Source: Campylobacterales bacterium (GTDB lineage Bacteria > Campylobacterota > Campylobacteria > Campylobacterales > Sulfurospirillaceae). From it: 64,000 nucleotides of DNA. Shown in pieces: positions 46,342 through 55,885 of the stretch. The stretch spans positions 1-64,000 of the forward strand of contig JAJRPV010000004.1 in NCBI GenBank assembly GCA_024280575.1, in the 5' to 3' direction. Every line of letters starts with the position of its first letter. Position 1 is the first letter of the stretch. A program made the position numbers and the translations under genes. The notes beneath the pieces were generated by a model. It was not told where the DNA came from. It did no database searches and saw only the letters and a program-made list of their open reading frames with translations.

Positions 46342-47742
46342 ATGGTTATAACAAGGTTTGCTCCGAGTCCAACAGGATATCTTCATATAGGAGGCTTAAG
46401 AACTGCGCTTTATAGCTATCTTTGGTCTAAAAAAAACAGTGGAAAATTTTTACTGCGTATAGAAGATACAGATTTGAAAAGAAACTCAAAAGAAGCTGCC
46501 TTTGCCATAGAAAATGCTTTTGCGTGGACAAATCTTTCGCATGACGGCAAAATCATATATCAGTCAACCAGATTTGATATATACAAATCATATGTCAAAC
46601 AACTCTTGGATGAAGGTAAAGCCTACAAATGCTATATGACCAAGGAAGAGTTGGATTCGCTTCGCACTTTTCAGATGGCAAATAAAATAAGACCTCATTA
46701 TGATGGAAGATACAGAGATTTTAAAGGAGTTCCTCCAAAGGGTGTTGAGCCGGTCATCAGGATAAAAGCGCCACTCGACGGAGAGATATCATTTGTTGAT
46801 GGCATCAAAGGTGAAGTGCATTTTAATGTTAAAGATATGCTAGATGATTTTATCATAGCAAGAAGTGACGGTACGCCTACTTATAATTTTGTAGTTACCA
46901 TAGATGATGCTTTGATGAATATAACTGATGTGATAAGAGGGGACGATCATCTTTCAAATACTCCAAAACAGATAGTTATATATGAGGCTCTTGGCTTTGA
47001 GATTCCAAAATTTTATCACGTGCCGATGATTTTAAACAATCAGGGTAAAAAACTTTCAAAAAGAGATGGTGCTCTTGATGTGATGGAATACAAAAATGAG
47101 GGTTATCTTCCAGAAGCCTTGCTTAACTTTTTAGTAAGACTTGGCTGGAGCCACGGCGATCAAGAGATATTTAGCCTAGAAGAGATGATAGAATTTTTTG
47201 ATCCGTCTGATATCAACAAATCAGCTTCTGCGTACAATGAAGAAAAGCTTATGTGGATTAATTCACAATATATAAAAAAATTATCCAGTGAACGACTTAT
47301 AAAAGAGCTAGAATATTTTGATGTATCAATAGAAAATTTTCCAAAAAAAGAAGAGTTAATTGATGTTTTAAGAGATAGAGCAAAAACTATAAAAGAGTTG
47401 GCAGTCATGGTGTCAAACATAGTAAATGAGCCTACAAATTACGATGAAAAAGCATGTAAAAAGTTTATAAAAGGTGATGCGCTAAAAAATTTGGCAGCAT
47501 TTAGAGAGACTCTTGAGGCACACGGGGAATGTAAAAGCTCTGAAGAGTTTGAAATATTGGCAAAAAAATTCTTAGAGGAGAGAGGATTAAAACTCAAAGA
47601 TTTAGCTCAGCCTATAAGAATTGCTATGGTGGGGAGTGCGGTTAGTCCATCTGTATTTGAAGTTTTAAATATAGTAGGATACAAAAATGTTATAGCTAGA
47701 ATAGAAAAACTATTAAAACACAAAGGAGAAGAAAATGAGTAA
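46342..47742 (+). CDS. gltX: Glutamyl-tRNA synthetase
   Basis: A 466-residue class I synthetase. FAPSPTGYLHIGGLRTALYSYL holds the HIGH-type motif and NQGKKLSKRDGALDV the KMSKS-type motif. Campylobacterota usually carry two GltX copies, one charging tRNA-Gln with Glu or Gln; which this is cannot be told without comparison. End overlaps the malic enzyme gene by 8 nt. Confidence 0.92.
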   Translation: MVITRFAPSPTGYLHIGGLRTALYSYLWSKKNSGKFLLRIEDTDLKRNSKEAAFAIENAFAWTNLSHDGKIIYQSTRFDIYKSYVKQLLDEGKAYKCYMTKEELDSLRTFQMANKIRPHYDGRYRDFKGVPPKGVEPVIRIKAPLDGEISFVDGIKGEVHFNVKDMLDDFIIARSDGTPTYNFVVTIDDALMNITDVIRGDDHLSNTPKQIVIYEALGFEIPKFYHVPMILNNQGKKLSKRDGALDVMEYKNEGYLPEALLNFLVRLGWSHGDQEIFSLEEMIEFFDPSDINKSASAYNEEKLMWINSQYIKKLSSERLIKELEYFDVSIENFPKKEELIDVLRDRAKTIKELAVMVSNIVNEPTNYDEKACKKFIKGDALKNLAAFRETLEAHGECKSSEEFEILAKKFLEERGLKLKDLAQPIRIAMVGSAVSPSVFEVLNIVGYKNVIARIEKLLKHKGEENE

Positions 47743-48997
47743 AGAAACATTTAAACAAGAGTCATTAGACTACCATATAGGTGGTAAAATAGGGATTGCA
47801 CTAAAAACACCTTGTGCAACTGCAGCGCAGTTGTCAATGGCATACACCCCCGGTGTTGCATTTCCATGTTTAGAGATTGCCCAAAAACCTGAATTGGCAT
47901 ATAAATATACCAATAAAGCAAATTTGGTTGGAGTTATCAGCGACTGTACAGCGGTTTTAGGTCTTGGTGACTTAGGAGCACTTGGTGGTAAGCCTGTTAT
48001 GGAGGGTAAGTCAGTTTTATTTAAAAAATTTGCAGATGTAGATGCTTTTGATATAGAACTAGATGAAAAAGATACAGAAAAAATCATCTAAATTTGTATA
48101 GCTCTTGCTCCAACATTCGGCGGAATTAACTTAGAAGACATAAAAGCTCCAAAATGCTTTGAAATAGAGCAAAGAGTTCAAGCTGCTGTTGATATTCCTG
48201 TTATGCATGATGATCAGCACGGAACAGCTATGATTACAAGTGCAGGTATTATTAATGCTCTTGAAATTAGTGGCAAAAATATTGAAGATATGAAAATAGT
48301 TGTCTCAGGAGCCGGTGCTGCCGGAATTGCTTGTGCCAACATGTATAAACTTTTGGGTGCAAAGCATATCGTTATGATTGACTCTAAAGGTATAATTCAC
48401 AGTGGTAGGGATGACTTAAATAAATACAAGCAAGAATTTGCACTTGAAACTACCGATAGAACTTTGGCAGATGCTCTGAAGGGTGCTGATATGTTCTTAG
48501 GACTCTCTGCTCCGGGAATTGTTTCTCAAGAGATGGTGCTTTCTATGAATTCACATCCGATTATCTTTGCGCTTGCAAATCCAACTCCTGAGATAACTCC
48601 TGAGGAAGTCAAGGCAGTCAGGGATGATGTTATGATGGGAACAGGAAGAAGTGATTATCCAAATCAAGTAAATAATGTTTTGGGCTTTCCATTTATCTTT
48701 AGAGGCGCACTAGATGTTAGAGCCACAAAAGTAACAGAAGGCATGAAAATGGCAGCAGCAAAAGCACTTGCTGCGCTTGCAAAAGAAGAAGTTCCTCAGT
48801 ATGTAAAAGATGCATACAATGGAAAAGATTTAAAATTTGGACTAGAGTATATCATTCCTACACCGTTTGATAAAAGAGTTCTTATCTGGGTTGCTCCTGC
48901 CGTTGCACAAGCTGCGGTTGATGATGGAGTAGCTAGAGTGAAAGATTTTGATGTTGAAGCTTACAAAAAAGAGTTGGCTGTAAAAATAGGCTTATAA
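47735..48997 (+). pseudogene. NAD(P)-dependent malic enzyme with an in-frame stop
   Basis: Short bacterial malic enzyme converting malate to pyruvate and CO2. The first part has TPGVAFPCLEIA, GVISDCTAVLGLGDLGALGGKPVMEGK and FADVDAFDIELDE. TAA at 48089 interrupts EKII[33 protein letters not shown]; Glu (GAA) is expected. The frame is otherwise unbroken to 48997 through [29 protein letters not shown] and [14 protein letters not shown]. One substitution therefore separates this from an intact 420-residue gene. Tandem with gltX. Confidence 0.87.
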
Positions 48998-49016
48998 AAA
49001 TAGACAAACACAACAT

Positions 49017-49058
49017 AAAAAAGGATGTTGATATACAAAATATCACATCCTTTTTTTT
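49017..49058 (+). terminator. Terminator between malic enzyme gene and upp
   Basis: AAAAAAGGATGTtGATAT pairs with ATATCACATCCTTTTTTTT, ending in eight T residues. A strong rho-independent terminator. Confidence 0.88.
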
Positions 49059-49087
49059 ATGCCCAGTTAATAACTAAGGATAATTAT

Positions 49088-49717
49088 ATGGACAATGTAA
49101 CCGTTATACACCACCCTTTGATAGAGCACAAGCTCTCAATCTTAAGAGATGAAAAAACTGATCCTTTTCATTTTAGACTACTTGTAGATGAGATTTCTTA
49201 TCTAATGCTTTTTGAAGCTACTAGAGATTTGCCACTCCGTGATGTTGAGGTGCAAACACCCGTTGCAGTAGCAAATGCAAAAAAACTTGATACAAAAATT
49301 ATGATATGTCCAATTTTGAGGGCGGCTCTTGGTATGCTTGATGGAATTTTCAAACTTATCCCCGATGCAAGTGTCGGTTTTTTAGGTTTTCAGAGAAATG
49401 AGAAAACGCTTGAGCCTGAATTTTACTATGCAAAACTTCCAAAGGATTATGCAAGCAGAACGGCTATCATAATAGACCCAATGTTCGCAACAGGCGGTAC
49501 GGCGATAGATGCTGTTAATTTCTTAAAAGGCAAAGGCATAAAAGATATAAGATTTATTGCTCTTGTTTCGGCTCCTGAAGGTTTGGAGAAATTTTCTAAA
49601 ATTCATCCGGATGTAAAAGTTTATACGGCTCATATTGATGATGGGTTAAATGAAAACGGATATATAGTTCCTGGTCTTGGAGATGCAGGAGACAGGGTGT
49701 TTAATACTGTTAATTAG
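49088..49717 (+). CDS. upp: Uracil phosphoribosyltransferase
   Basis: The 209-residue salvage enzyme joining uracil and PRPP to UMP. PRPP loop IIIDPMFATGGTAIDAV, MICPILRAALGMLDG, and the uracil-binding C terminus YIVPGLGDAGDRVFNT are conserved. ATG 49088 (ribosome site AAGGAT) gives the standard length; the track start at 49025 lies within the terminator. Complements the uracil permease. Confidence 0.95.
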   Translation: MDNVTVIHHPLIEHKLSILRDEKTDPFHFRLLVDEISYLMLFEATRDLPLRDVEVQTPVAVANAKKLDTKIMICPILRAALGMLDGIFKLIPDASVGFLGFQRNEKTLEPEFYYAKLPKDYASRTAIIIDPMFATGGTAIDAVNFLKGKGIKDIRFIALVSAPEGLEKFSKIHPDVKVYTAHIDDGLNENGYIVPGLGDAGDRVFNTVN

Positions 49718-49742
49718 AAAAAGGGTTTTTAAGCCCTTTTTC
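49717..49742. terminator. Bidirectional terminator upp/gdhA
   Basis: GAAAAAGGG and CCCTTTTTC (9 bp) with a loop TTTTTAAG between convergent genes; T runs on both strands. Confidence 0.82.
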
Positions 49743-49744
49743 CT

Positions 49745-51115
49745 TTATATTTTTGATACTGCGCCTTGATCCAACATAGAATCAGCTACTTTTCTAAATC
49801 CTGCGATATTCGCACCCATCATGATATTGTTTTCTTCACCAAATTCTTCTGCAGTTTCATAAGATAAATTAAAGATATTTTTCATAATACCTTGCAATTT
49901 GGTATCAACTTCAGCAAATGACCATTTCTCCATACTTGCATCTTGGCTCATCTCTAATTGACTTGTGGCAACACCGCCGGCATTTGAAGCTTTGCCTGGA
50001 GAGTACAACACTTTGTTTGCCATTAAGTACTCGATAGCATCAGGAGTTGTAGGCATATTTGCACCTTCATTTACCAAGATACAACCGTTTTTAACAAGAG
50101 TTTTTGCGTCATTTAGATTAAGCTCATTTTGTGTTGCACTTGGAAATGCAAGATCACAAGGAACAGCCCAAACCGCATGGGCATCTTTTGGATATTCGCT
50201 AACTGGAATATACTCGGCATCCGGATGGGCTTTTACATATTCAGTTAAAGAAGCTCTGTTGACCTCTTTAATTAAGTGCAATGAATCTAAGTTGATTCCG
50301 TCTTTATGGTAAATTGTACCACGAGAATCACTACAAGTTACCGGTTTCGCACCTAACTCATAAAGTTTTTGGATTGTGTAGATAGCAACATTTCCGCTTC
50401 CTGATACTGTAGCTACCTTACCTTCTAAGCCATTACCTACTTTTCTTAGGAAGTTATCAGCAAAATAAACAGAACCAAAGCCTGTTGCTTCTGTTCTTGC
50501 AAGTGAGCCACCCCAATTAAGACCTTTTCCTGTCAATACACCTTCGAATCTATTTGTGATTCTTTTGTATTGACCGTACATGTAGCCGATTTCTCTTCCG
50601 CCTGTTCCAATGTCCCCTGCTGGAACATCTATGGTTTCTCCGATATATTTTGATAGTTCAGTCATAAATGATTGACAAAATCTCATCACTTCATTATCGC
50701 TTTTTCCTTTAGGGTCAAAGTTAGAACCACCTTTTGCGCCACCAATATTTAGTCCTGTCAATGAGTTTTTAAAGATTTGTTCAAAGCCTAAAAATTTGAT
50801 AATACCCAGATTTACTGTTGGGTGTAGGCGAAGACCACCTTTATATGGTCCGATTGCTGAGTTAAATTGTACACGGTAACCTATGTTTGTTTGGATTACG
50901 CCTTTATCATCTATCCAACATACCCTAAATATAATTTGTCTCTCAGGAATGACAATTCTACTTAATATATTGTTATCTGTGTATTTTTTATCTTTTTGAA
51001 GAAGAGGTTCTAGTGTTTGGAGCACCTCATCAACTGCTTGATAAAATTCTGCTTGACCCGGTGTACTGTACATTGTAGTTGCAAGTACTTCGTCTATTCT
51101 TTTTTTTGCTGACAT
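49745..51115 (-). CDS. gdhA: NADP-type glutamate dehydrogenase
   Basis: A 456-residue hexameric enzyme aminating 2-oxoglutarate. YRVQFNSAIGPYKGGLRLHPTVN, GLNIGGAKGGSNFDPKGKSDNEVMRFCQSFM with catalytic Lys, VPAGDIGTGGREIGYMYGQYKRI and the coenzyme loop VSGSGNVAIY are all present. Length fits the NADP-dependent S50-I class. It stands alone between two terminator-like regions. Confidence 0.95.
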   Translation of the reverse strand: MSAKKRIDEVLATTMYSTPGQAEFYQAVDEVLQTLEPLLQKDKKYTDNNILSRIVIPERQIIFRVCWIDDKGVIQTNIGYRVQFNSAIGPYKGGLRLHPTVNLGIIKFLGFEQIFKNSLTGLNIGGAKGGSNFDPKGKSDNEVMRFCQSFMTELSKYIGETIDVPAGDIGTGGREIGYMYGQYKRITNRFEGVLTGKGLNWGGSLARTEATGFGSVYFADNFLRKVGNGLEGKVATVSGSGNVAIYTIQKLYELGAKPVTCSDSRGTIYHKDGINLDSLHLIKEVNRASLTEYVKAHPDAEYIPVSEYPKDAHAVWAVPCDLAFPSATQNELNLNDAKTLVKNGCILVNEGANMPTTPDAIEYLMANKVLYSPGKASNAGGVATSQLEMSQDASMEKWSFAEVDTKLQGIMKNIFNLSYETAEEFGEENNIMMGANIAGFRKVADSMLDQGAVSKI

Positions 51116-51157
51116 TTGTTTTCCTTTGTATTTTTTGCACTATTTTGTGCATTTTTA

Positions 51158-51819
51158 TTAACTTAAAGCTTTGTTTTTATTCAAGAAAAGCTTCAACGCT
51201 TTTTGTTCTTTTTTATTTATGTTGTAAGTGATTAATTTTAAATACTCCACAATCTCCTTAGGCTCAATATCTCTCTTTTTTGCATAATCTTTTAGTATAT
51301 ATTGAGGAATTTTTATTTTTTTATTTTTAAATTTTTTAGCTAATTTTTTATATGTATTGAAATATTTATTGACGCATAGAACTGCAAACACAAACGGAAG
51401 ATTGTATTTTTTATGCCACTCAAGTGCCAAGTCCATGTATTCTTCAGGATTATTGAGATATTTTTTTAAGGCAATATCTCCTATAAAAACTTTCCCTTGT
51501 ATGCCTAAAATACGAGCAAGTGCATTTGAACTAGCAGATGCGGGATCATCTTCCTGTTGGGTGCCGGTTTTGACAATAACGCTTTTGACGCTATTTTTTG
51601 CAATAATGCCAAGAGGAAGTTTGCGAATATTTTTTTATCACTTTTGATGCTGGATATAAATGCTGCACTTACTTCTCTTTTTTTGAATTTTTTATTTATA
51701 TCGGAGGGAACGCCTTTTTTGTATTGAACTGCTTTTTTGAAAGCATTATTCATTGAGCTTTGTTTGAGAAAAATATGAAAAGGAAGAAGATTAATATAGT
51801 CAATTTTCCCAAAAATCAT
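51158..51819 (-). pseudogene. mqnA: Chorismate dehydratase MqnA, frameshifted
   Basis: First enzyme of the futalosine menaquinone pathway. The 5' part starts MIFGKIDYINLLPFHIFLKQSSMNNAFKK (ATG 51819) and reads to AAFISSIKSDKK. Adding one A to the A7 run at 51630-51636 gives NIRKLPLGIIAKNSVKSVIVKTGTQQEDDPASASSNALARILGIQGKVFIGDIALKKYL, joining without a gap to MDLALEWHKKYNLPFVFAVLCVNKYF and the stop at 51158. The product would be about 220 residues, as usual for this phylum. Menaquinone is normally essential here, so a sequencing error or slippage rescue is more likely than true loss. Confidence 0.88.
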
Positions 51820-51968
51820 GACAAGCCCTCGCAAATTTTCCGAAATTATAACACTGTGAAACTTAATCGTAACATTAAGATTTTTTTTACTTGTATATTT
51901 ATCAATTATTTAATTCTAAAGGCATTTTTTTGCTATAATAAGTGTAAAAAAGTAACAAGGAAGTATAA

Positions 51969-52190
51969 GTGGCAAAAATTGAATTTTTAGGACCCATAGG
52001 AAAACCACCTGTGGAAGTAGATATAAAAAATCTGGATGAATTGAAAGAAATATTTTCAAAAGATGATGATATCAAAGAGTGGCTAAAAATTTGTGCGGTA
52101 GCTGTCAATGATACCATAACAAAAACCTTGGATATGAAGATAAATCCAAATGATAAAATATCACTTTTGCCTCCGGTTTGTGGAGGATAA
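51969..52190 (+). CDS. moaD: Molybdopterin synthase small subunit MoaD
   Basis: A 73-residue ubiquitin-like sulfur carrier ending in LPPVCGG; the C-terminal Gly is thiocarboxylated to donate sulfur to cyclic pyranopterin monophosphate. It starts at GTG with AAGGAAG upstream. Followed after 3 nt by moaE. Confidence 0.88.
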   Translation: MAKIEFLGPIGKPPVEVDIKNLDELKEIFSKDDDIKEWLKICAVAVNDTITKTLDMKINPNDKISLLPPVCGG

Positions 52191-52193
52191 AAT

Positions 52194-52634
52194 ATGTTAG
52201 AACTGCACAATGGATCTCTACATGTAGAGGATATTACAGCTCGCTGGTATAATGACATCAAAGCTAAAAATTTTGGAGCATTTATCCCATTTATCGGAAT
52301 AGTTAGAGATGAAAAAGGCATAGACGGACTTAGTTTTGACATATACGAACCGATTTTAAACAGTTGGTTTGATTCTTGGCAGGAAAAGGCAAAAAAAGAG
52401 GGTGCAATGCTGTTGATGGCGCATTCAAAAGGTGATGTTAAAAATCATACAAGCTCTTACATATCTGCCGTAGTTTCTCCTCAAAGAAAAGTGGGTCTTA
52501 GGCTGATAAATGATTTTGTAGAAGACTTTAAAGCGAGTGCCCCTATATGGAAATATGATTTGATAGACGGTAAGAGAGTATATGCAAAAGAGAGAAGTAT
52601 GCCACTAAATGGAGCAGGACTCCTGGCAATATGA
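52194..52634 (+). CDS. moaE: Molybdopterin synthase large subunit MoaE
   Basis: The 146-residue catalytic subunit. GAFIPFIGIVRDEKGIDGLSFDIYEPIL corresponds to the GAxxxFxGxVRxxxxG motif, MLLMAHSKGDVKNHTSSYISAVVSP to the HRxG-type region, and IWKYDLIDGKRVYAKE to the active-site KKE-like segment. Forms a heterotetramer with MoaD. Confidence 0.9.
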   Translation: MLELHNGSLHVEDITARWYNDIKAKNFGAFIPFIGIVRDEKGIDGLSFDIYEPILNSWFDSWQEKAKKEGAMLLMAHSKGDVKNHTSSYISAVVSPQRKVGLRLINDFVEDFKASAPIWKYDLIDGKRVYAKERSMPLNGAGLLAI

Positions 52635-52675
52635 AACATAGAGAAACTATGTTAGGTACTTTAGCAATAAAAATA

Positions 52676-52742
52676 GTAAATTTCTCGGCGACAGCCGAAG
52701 CTTCAGTCGCGAGGAATTTTGTTTGGGCTTTGCCCAATCAAA
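52676..52742 (-). repeat. Intergenic two-hairpin element, copy 3
   Basis: Read on the minus strand: TTGGGC-aaa-GCCCAA, linker ACAAAATTCCTC, then GCGACTGAAGCTTCGGCTGTCGC and GAGAAATTT. The layout matches the elements near 239 and 29903, with different stem sequences. It fills the moaE-moeA gap. Confidence 0.5.
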
Positions 52743-52755
52743 AGGGGACAATAAT

Positions 52756-53961
52756 ATGAAATTTAAAAAATATGACGAAACACTAAAAGCACTGAAAAAC
52801 TCAATAGATAGTACATTTGGAAAAGAAAAAGTTTTTTTAACCTCTGCCTTAGGCAGAATTTTAGCTCAAGATATAGTTGCAACTGAAAATAATCCGGAGT
52901 TTGAAACAGCTTCTATGGATGGTTATGCTTTGCGTGCAGAGGATCAAGAGCTAGGCGAGCTTGAAATCATAGATTATCTTCCGGCAGGAAGCTATAAGGG
53001 AAACCTTGTAACTAAAGGGCTTTGTGTTAAAACTTTTACCGGCTCTTTGATGAGTGAAGGAAGCGATACTTTGCTTCCTATTGAAAATGTTGAAGTAACA
53101 GGAAATAAAATCAAAGTGATAACGCCCGTTGCCAAAGGCTTTTCTTCTCGCCCCGTAGGCGAAAATTATAAAAAAGGTGAAGTTCTTATAAAAAAAGGCA
53201 CAAAGATAGGATATGCCCAAATCGGTGTTTTGGCAGAATTAGCTTTCGTGCAAATTTCTGTTTTTGTCAAACCCAGAATTTCTATACTTGCAACTGGAAG
53301 TGAAATACTGGATTTTGGAGAAGAGAAGCAGAATATATCACAAATAAGAAGCTCAAATCATGTGACAATAGAAGCTTTGCTCAAAGAGGCTGGAGCTGAT
53401 ACAATTAGGCTAGGAATCGCTAAAGATGATAAAGAGAAAATCAAAAAAGAGATGAGTGATGCTTTGAGAAATTCTGATATTTTAGTCACAACTGGAGGTG
53501 TAAGTGTCGGGGATTTTGATTTTGTAAAAGAAGTTTTGGGAGATATGAAACCGCAGTATATAGTCGATGGTGCTTTCATAAAACCGGGACGACATATAAA
53601 GATAGTCAAAATCGGATATAAGTATATCTTTGCACTTCCGGGCTTTCCGTACAGCTCAGCTGTGGGTACATTTTTATATGTATTACCACTTTTACGAGCG
53701 ATGAGCGCGAGAGATTTTAAGATACCTTTTGTGAGGGCATATATGGATGAAGATTATAAAAAACGCTCCAAATACAAAGAGTTTACAGCCTGCAATCTTG
53801 TTTTAAAAGATGGCAGAGTTACTGTAAATTTAGAAGGTAAAAAAACAGGAAGCAGTGCAATACTCAATAATATGCTCGATAATGCAGCCCTTTTATGCGT
53901 GAATGAAGAAACAAAAGAACTTAAAAAAGGTGATTTGGTGGATGTAGTCCCTTTGTGCTAA
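52756..53961 (+). CDS. moeA: Molybdopterin molybdenumtransferase MoeA
   Basis: A 401-residue enzyme inserting molybdate into adenylylated molybdopterin. NPEFETASMDGYALRAED is the family N-terminal motif, PRISILATGSEIL and VTTGGVSVGDFDFVKEVL belong to the MoCF-binding domain, and FALPGFPYSSAVGTFLYVLPLL follows. ATG 52756 is preceded by AAAGGGGAC; the track start at 52723 falls in the upstream hairpin. Third gene of a moaD-moaE-moeA group. Confidence 0.93.
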   Translation: MKFKKYDETLKALKNSIDSTFGKEKVFLTSALGRILAQDIVATENNPEFETASMDGYALRAEDQELGELEIIDYLPAGSYKGNLVTKGLCVKTFTGSLMSEGSDTLLPIENVEVTGNKIKVITPVAKGFSSRPVGENYKKGEVLIKKGTKIGYAQIGVLAELAFVQISVFVKPRISILATGSEILDFGEEKQNISQIRSSNHVTIEALLKEAGADTIRLGIAKDDKEKIKKEMSDALRNSDILVTTGGVSVGDFDFVKEVLGDMKPQYIVDGAFIKPGRHIKIVKIGYKYIFALPGFPYSSAVGTFLYVLPLLRAMSARDFKIPFVRAYMDEDYKKRSKYKEFTACNLVLKDGRVTVNLEGKKTGSSAILNNMLDNAALLCVNEETKELKKGDLVDVVPLC

Positions 53962-54020
53962 TTTTTATATTATAGTAGGTACTTAAAATGAGAATAGTTT
54001 TAATGCGAGGTGGTTATCTT

Positions 54021-54461
54021 TTAGTATAGCCTAAGCCATGGTGGAAGAGTTATATTAATATAAAGATACATCAAAACTCCATAACGCACAAATTTTGCCA
54101 CAAAGACAATGCCTAAAAATTTCCACCAACTATACCTTAAAATTCCTGCTACAAATGTTATTGGATCTCCAAAAACTGGTGTCCATGAAAGAAGCAAAGA
54201 TATAAAACCATATTTTTTAAAAAATTTTGTGGCTTTATCTATTGATTTTTGTTTAAAATAGGATTTTTTGATTGCAAAATCTCTTAAATACTTTCCTAAA
54301 ATATAATTTATAAATGAACCTATTGTGTTACCTAGACTTGCTATAAACAGAGATGAATATATAAGTGACGGAGATTCGTGAAGTTTGTATATAAAATATG
54401 CCTCGCTGCCACCGGGAAGCAATGTGGCAGAGCCAAGGCATATAAAAAAGAGTAAAATCAA
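54021..54461 (-). CDS. YqaA family (DedA-like) membrane protein
   Basis: A 146-residue membrane protein of the SNARE-associated/YqaA group. LLPGGSEAYFIYKL, the Gly-rich ASLGNTIGSFINYILGKYL and LLSWTPVFGDPITFVAGILRYSWWKFLGIVFVAKFVRY match the family. Possibly a lipid scramblase or transporter. Overlaps the MFS gene by 4 nt. Confidence 0.82.
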   Translation of the reverse strand: MILLFFICLGSATLLPGGSEAYFIYKLHESPSLIYSSLFIASLGNTIGSFINYILGKYLRDFAIKKSYFKQKSIDKATKFFKKYGFISLLLSWTPVFGDPITFVAGILRYSWWKFLGIVFVAKFVRYGVLMYLYINITLPPWLRLY

Positions 54462-55774
54462 CTTAAAAAGTTTTCTATCTCTTCTTTGTTTGTATCAAGG
54501 GAATTATATTTTACGATTAATATGCTTTCACTTTCATTTTTGTACCACTCTATGATTCCGTCAATATCATGTAAATTTAGTGCTTTATCAAGATCTATAT
54601 CAGTGAAACTAAGATATAAGTTTTTATTGATTCTAGGATTTGTGATACTTGCTACTAGAAACAACCAGAGAATTGCCACAATGATGACAACCCATGCTAT
54701 CTCTTTCATACCGTAATTTTGCAAGAAGTAACCACCAAAAACACCACCTATGAAAGTTCCCATGTAGCCAAAAGAGTTAAAAATGCCAAGAGCAGTCCCT
54801 TTTTGATGAATTCTTGGGTATTTGCTTGCCATAGATTGCATGAGCGGTTCGTGCATATTGAAGCCTATAAAAAATACAACAACTCCAACGATAAACATGG
54901 TTGAGCTGTGGGCATATCCCATAATGGCATAGCTTATCATAAAGAGAAGTATGCCAAACATTAATATTTCTTTGGCCTTGTGATGTTTTTCGCCGATAAT
55001 TGCTGATGGAGCCATAGCCAAAATTCCGAAAATCATGGCGGGCATATATACCATCCATAAGTCTTTTTTATCCCAGCCAAACTGTTTTGCCATCAAAATC
55101 GGAATGATTAAAAATGCTAAGGTCATCATGCCTTTTTGTAGCATATTTGTTATATTCATCTTCATCAAATCTCTGTTTTGCATAATCTCTAACAATCTTA
55201 TTTCGCTATTGTCATAGCTGTGTGATATTTTTGGAGGGTCTTGTACTTTTGTAAAAAGAACTATGATTGCCAAAATTGAGAAAATAGCTACTATATAAAA
55301 AAGCTTATCAACTCCCCAATAACCACCAATTAGTGGTCCTATCATCATGGATAGTGCAAAACTTAGAGCTATGGTTCCACCCATCATGGCCATCGCTTTT
55401 GCTCTTACTTCCTCTTTTACCAGGTCGCTGATCATAGCAATCGCAACTGCTCCGATAGCTCCAGCTCCTTGGATAAATCTTCCTAGCATCAGCATGTATA
55501 TATCGCCCGATAAGGCACATATGATAGAGCCAATTATAAAGATACAAAGTCCTATGGCTATAGTTATCTTTCTTCCGATTCGATCTGAGAGCATTCCAAA
55601 TGGAACTTGCAGTAACATTTGTGTCAGGGCATATCCACCAATGGTGATACCGACTAAAAATTCATTTGAGCCTTTTAATCCGAGTGCATAGACTGAGAGT
55701 ACAGGCAAGACTATAAACAGTCCCATAAACCTCAAGCCAATTATGGCATTTAGAGGCATAATTTTTTTGGTCAT
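54458..55774 (-). CDS. MFS transporter, YajR-like with C-terminal soluble domain
   Basis: A 438-residue major facilitator with twelve helices: GLRFMGLFIVLPVLSVYALGL, the motif A GMLSDRIGRKITIAIGL, and LGRFIQGAGAIGAVAIAMISDLVKEEVRAKAMAMMGG. About 60 residues after the last helix (IDLDKALNLHDIDGIIEWYKNESESILIVKYNSLDTNKEEIENFLS) look like the ferredoxin-like YAM domain of YajR. Substrate unknown. Confidence 0.83.
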   Translation of the reverse strand: MTKKIMPLNAIIGLRFMGLFIVLPVLSVYALGLKGSNEFLVGITIGGYALTQMLLQVPFGMLSDRIGRKITIAIGLCIFIIGSIICALSGDIYMLMLGRFIQGAGAIGAVAIAMISDLVKEEVRAKAMAMMGGTIALSFALSMMIGPLIGGYWGVDKLFYIVAIFSILAIIVLFTKVQDPPKISHSYDNSEIRLLEIMQNRDLMKMNITNMLQKGMMTLAFLIIPILMAKQFGWDKKDLWMVYMPAMIFGILAMAPSAIIGEKHHKAKEILMFGILLFMISYAIMGYAHSSTMFIVGVVVFFIGFNMHEPLMQSMASKYPRIHQKGTALGIFNSFGYMGTFIGGVFGGYFLQNYGMKEIAWVVIIVAILWLFLVASITNPRINKNLYLSFTDIDLDKALNLHDIDGIIEWYKNESESILIVKYNSLDTNKEEIENFLS

Positions 55775-55885
55775 TTTGTAATCCTATAAATTTAATAAGA
55801 GTAATTTTACCCTAATTTAGCTTTAAAGAATAAAAAAGTTATAAATAATGCTATAATTTATGCAAATAAATTTTAAGGGAAAACA
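55775..55885 (+). promoter_or_regulatory. Divergent promoter region for phosphagen kinase
   Basis: A TATAAT (in ATGCTATAATTTATG) lies about 30 nt before the GTG start and could be the -10 box; AAGGGAAAAC serves as ribosome site. No operator recognised. Confidence 0.5.

Noticed and set aside
48089-48091. Stop-codon reassignment as an explanation for internal TAG/TAA
   Set aside because: TAG and TAA end many intact genes in the window (cdsA, accC, recA, eno), so the code is standard.
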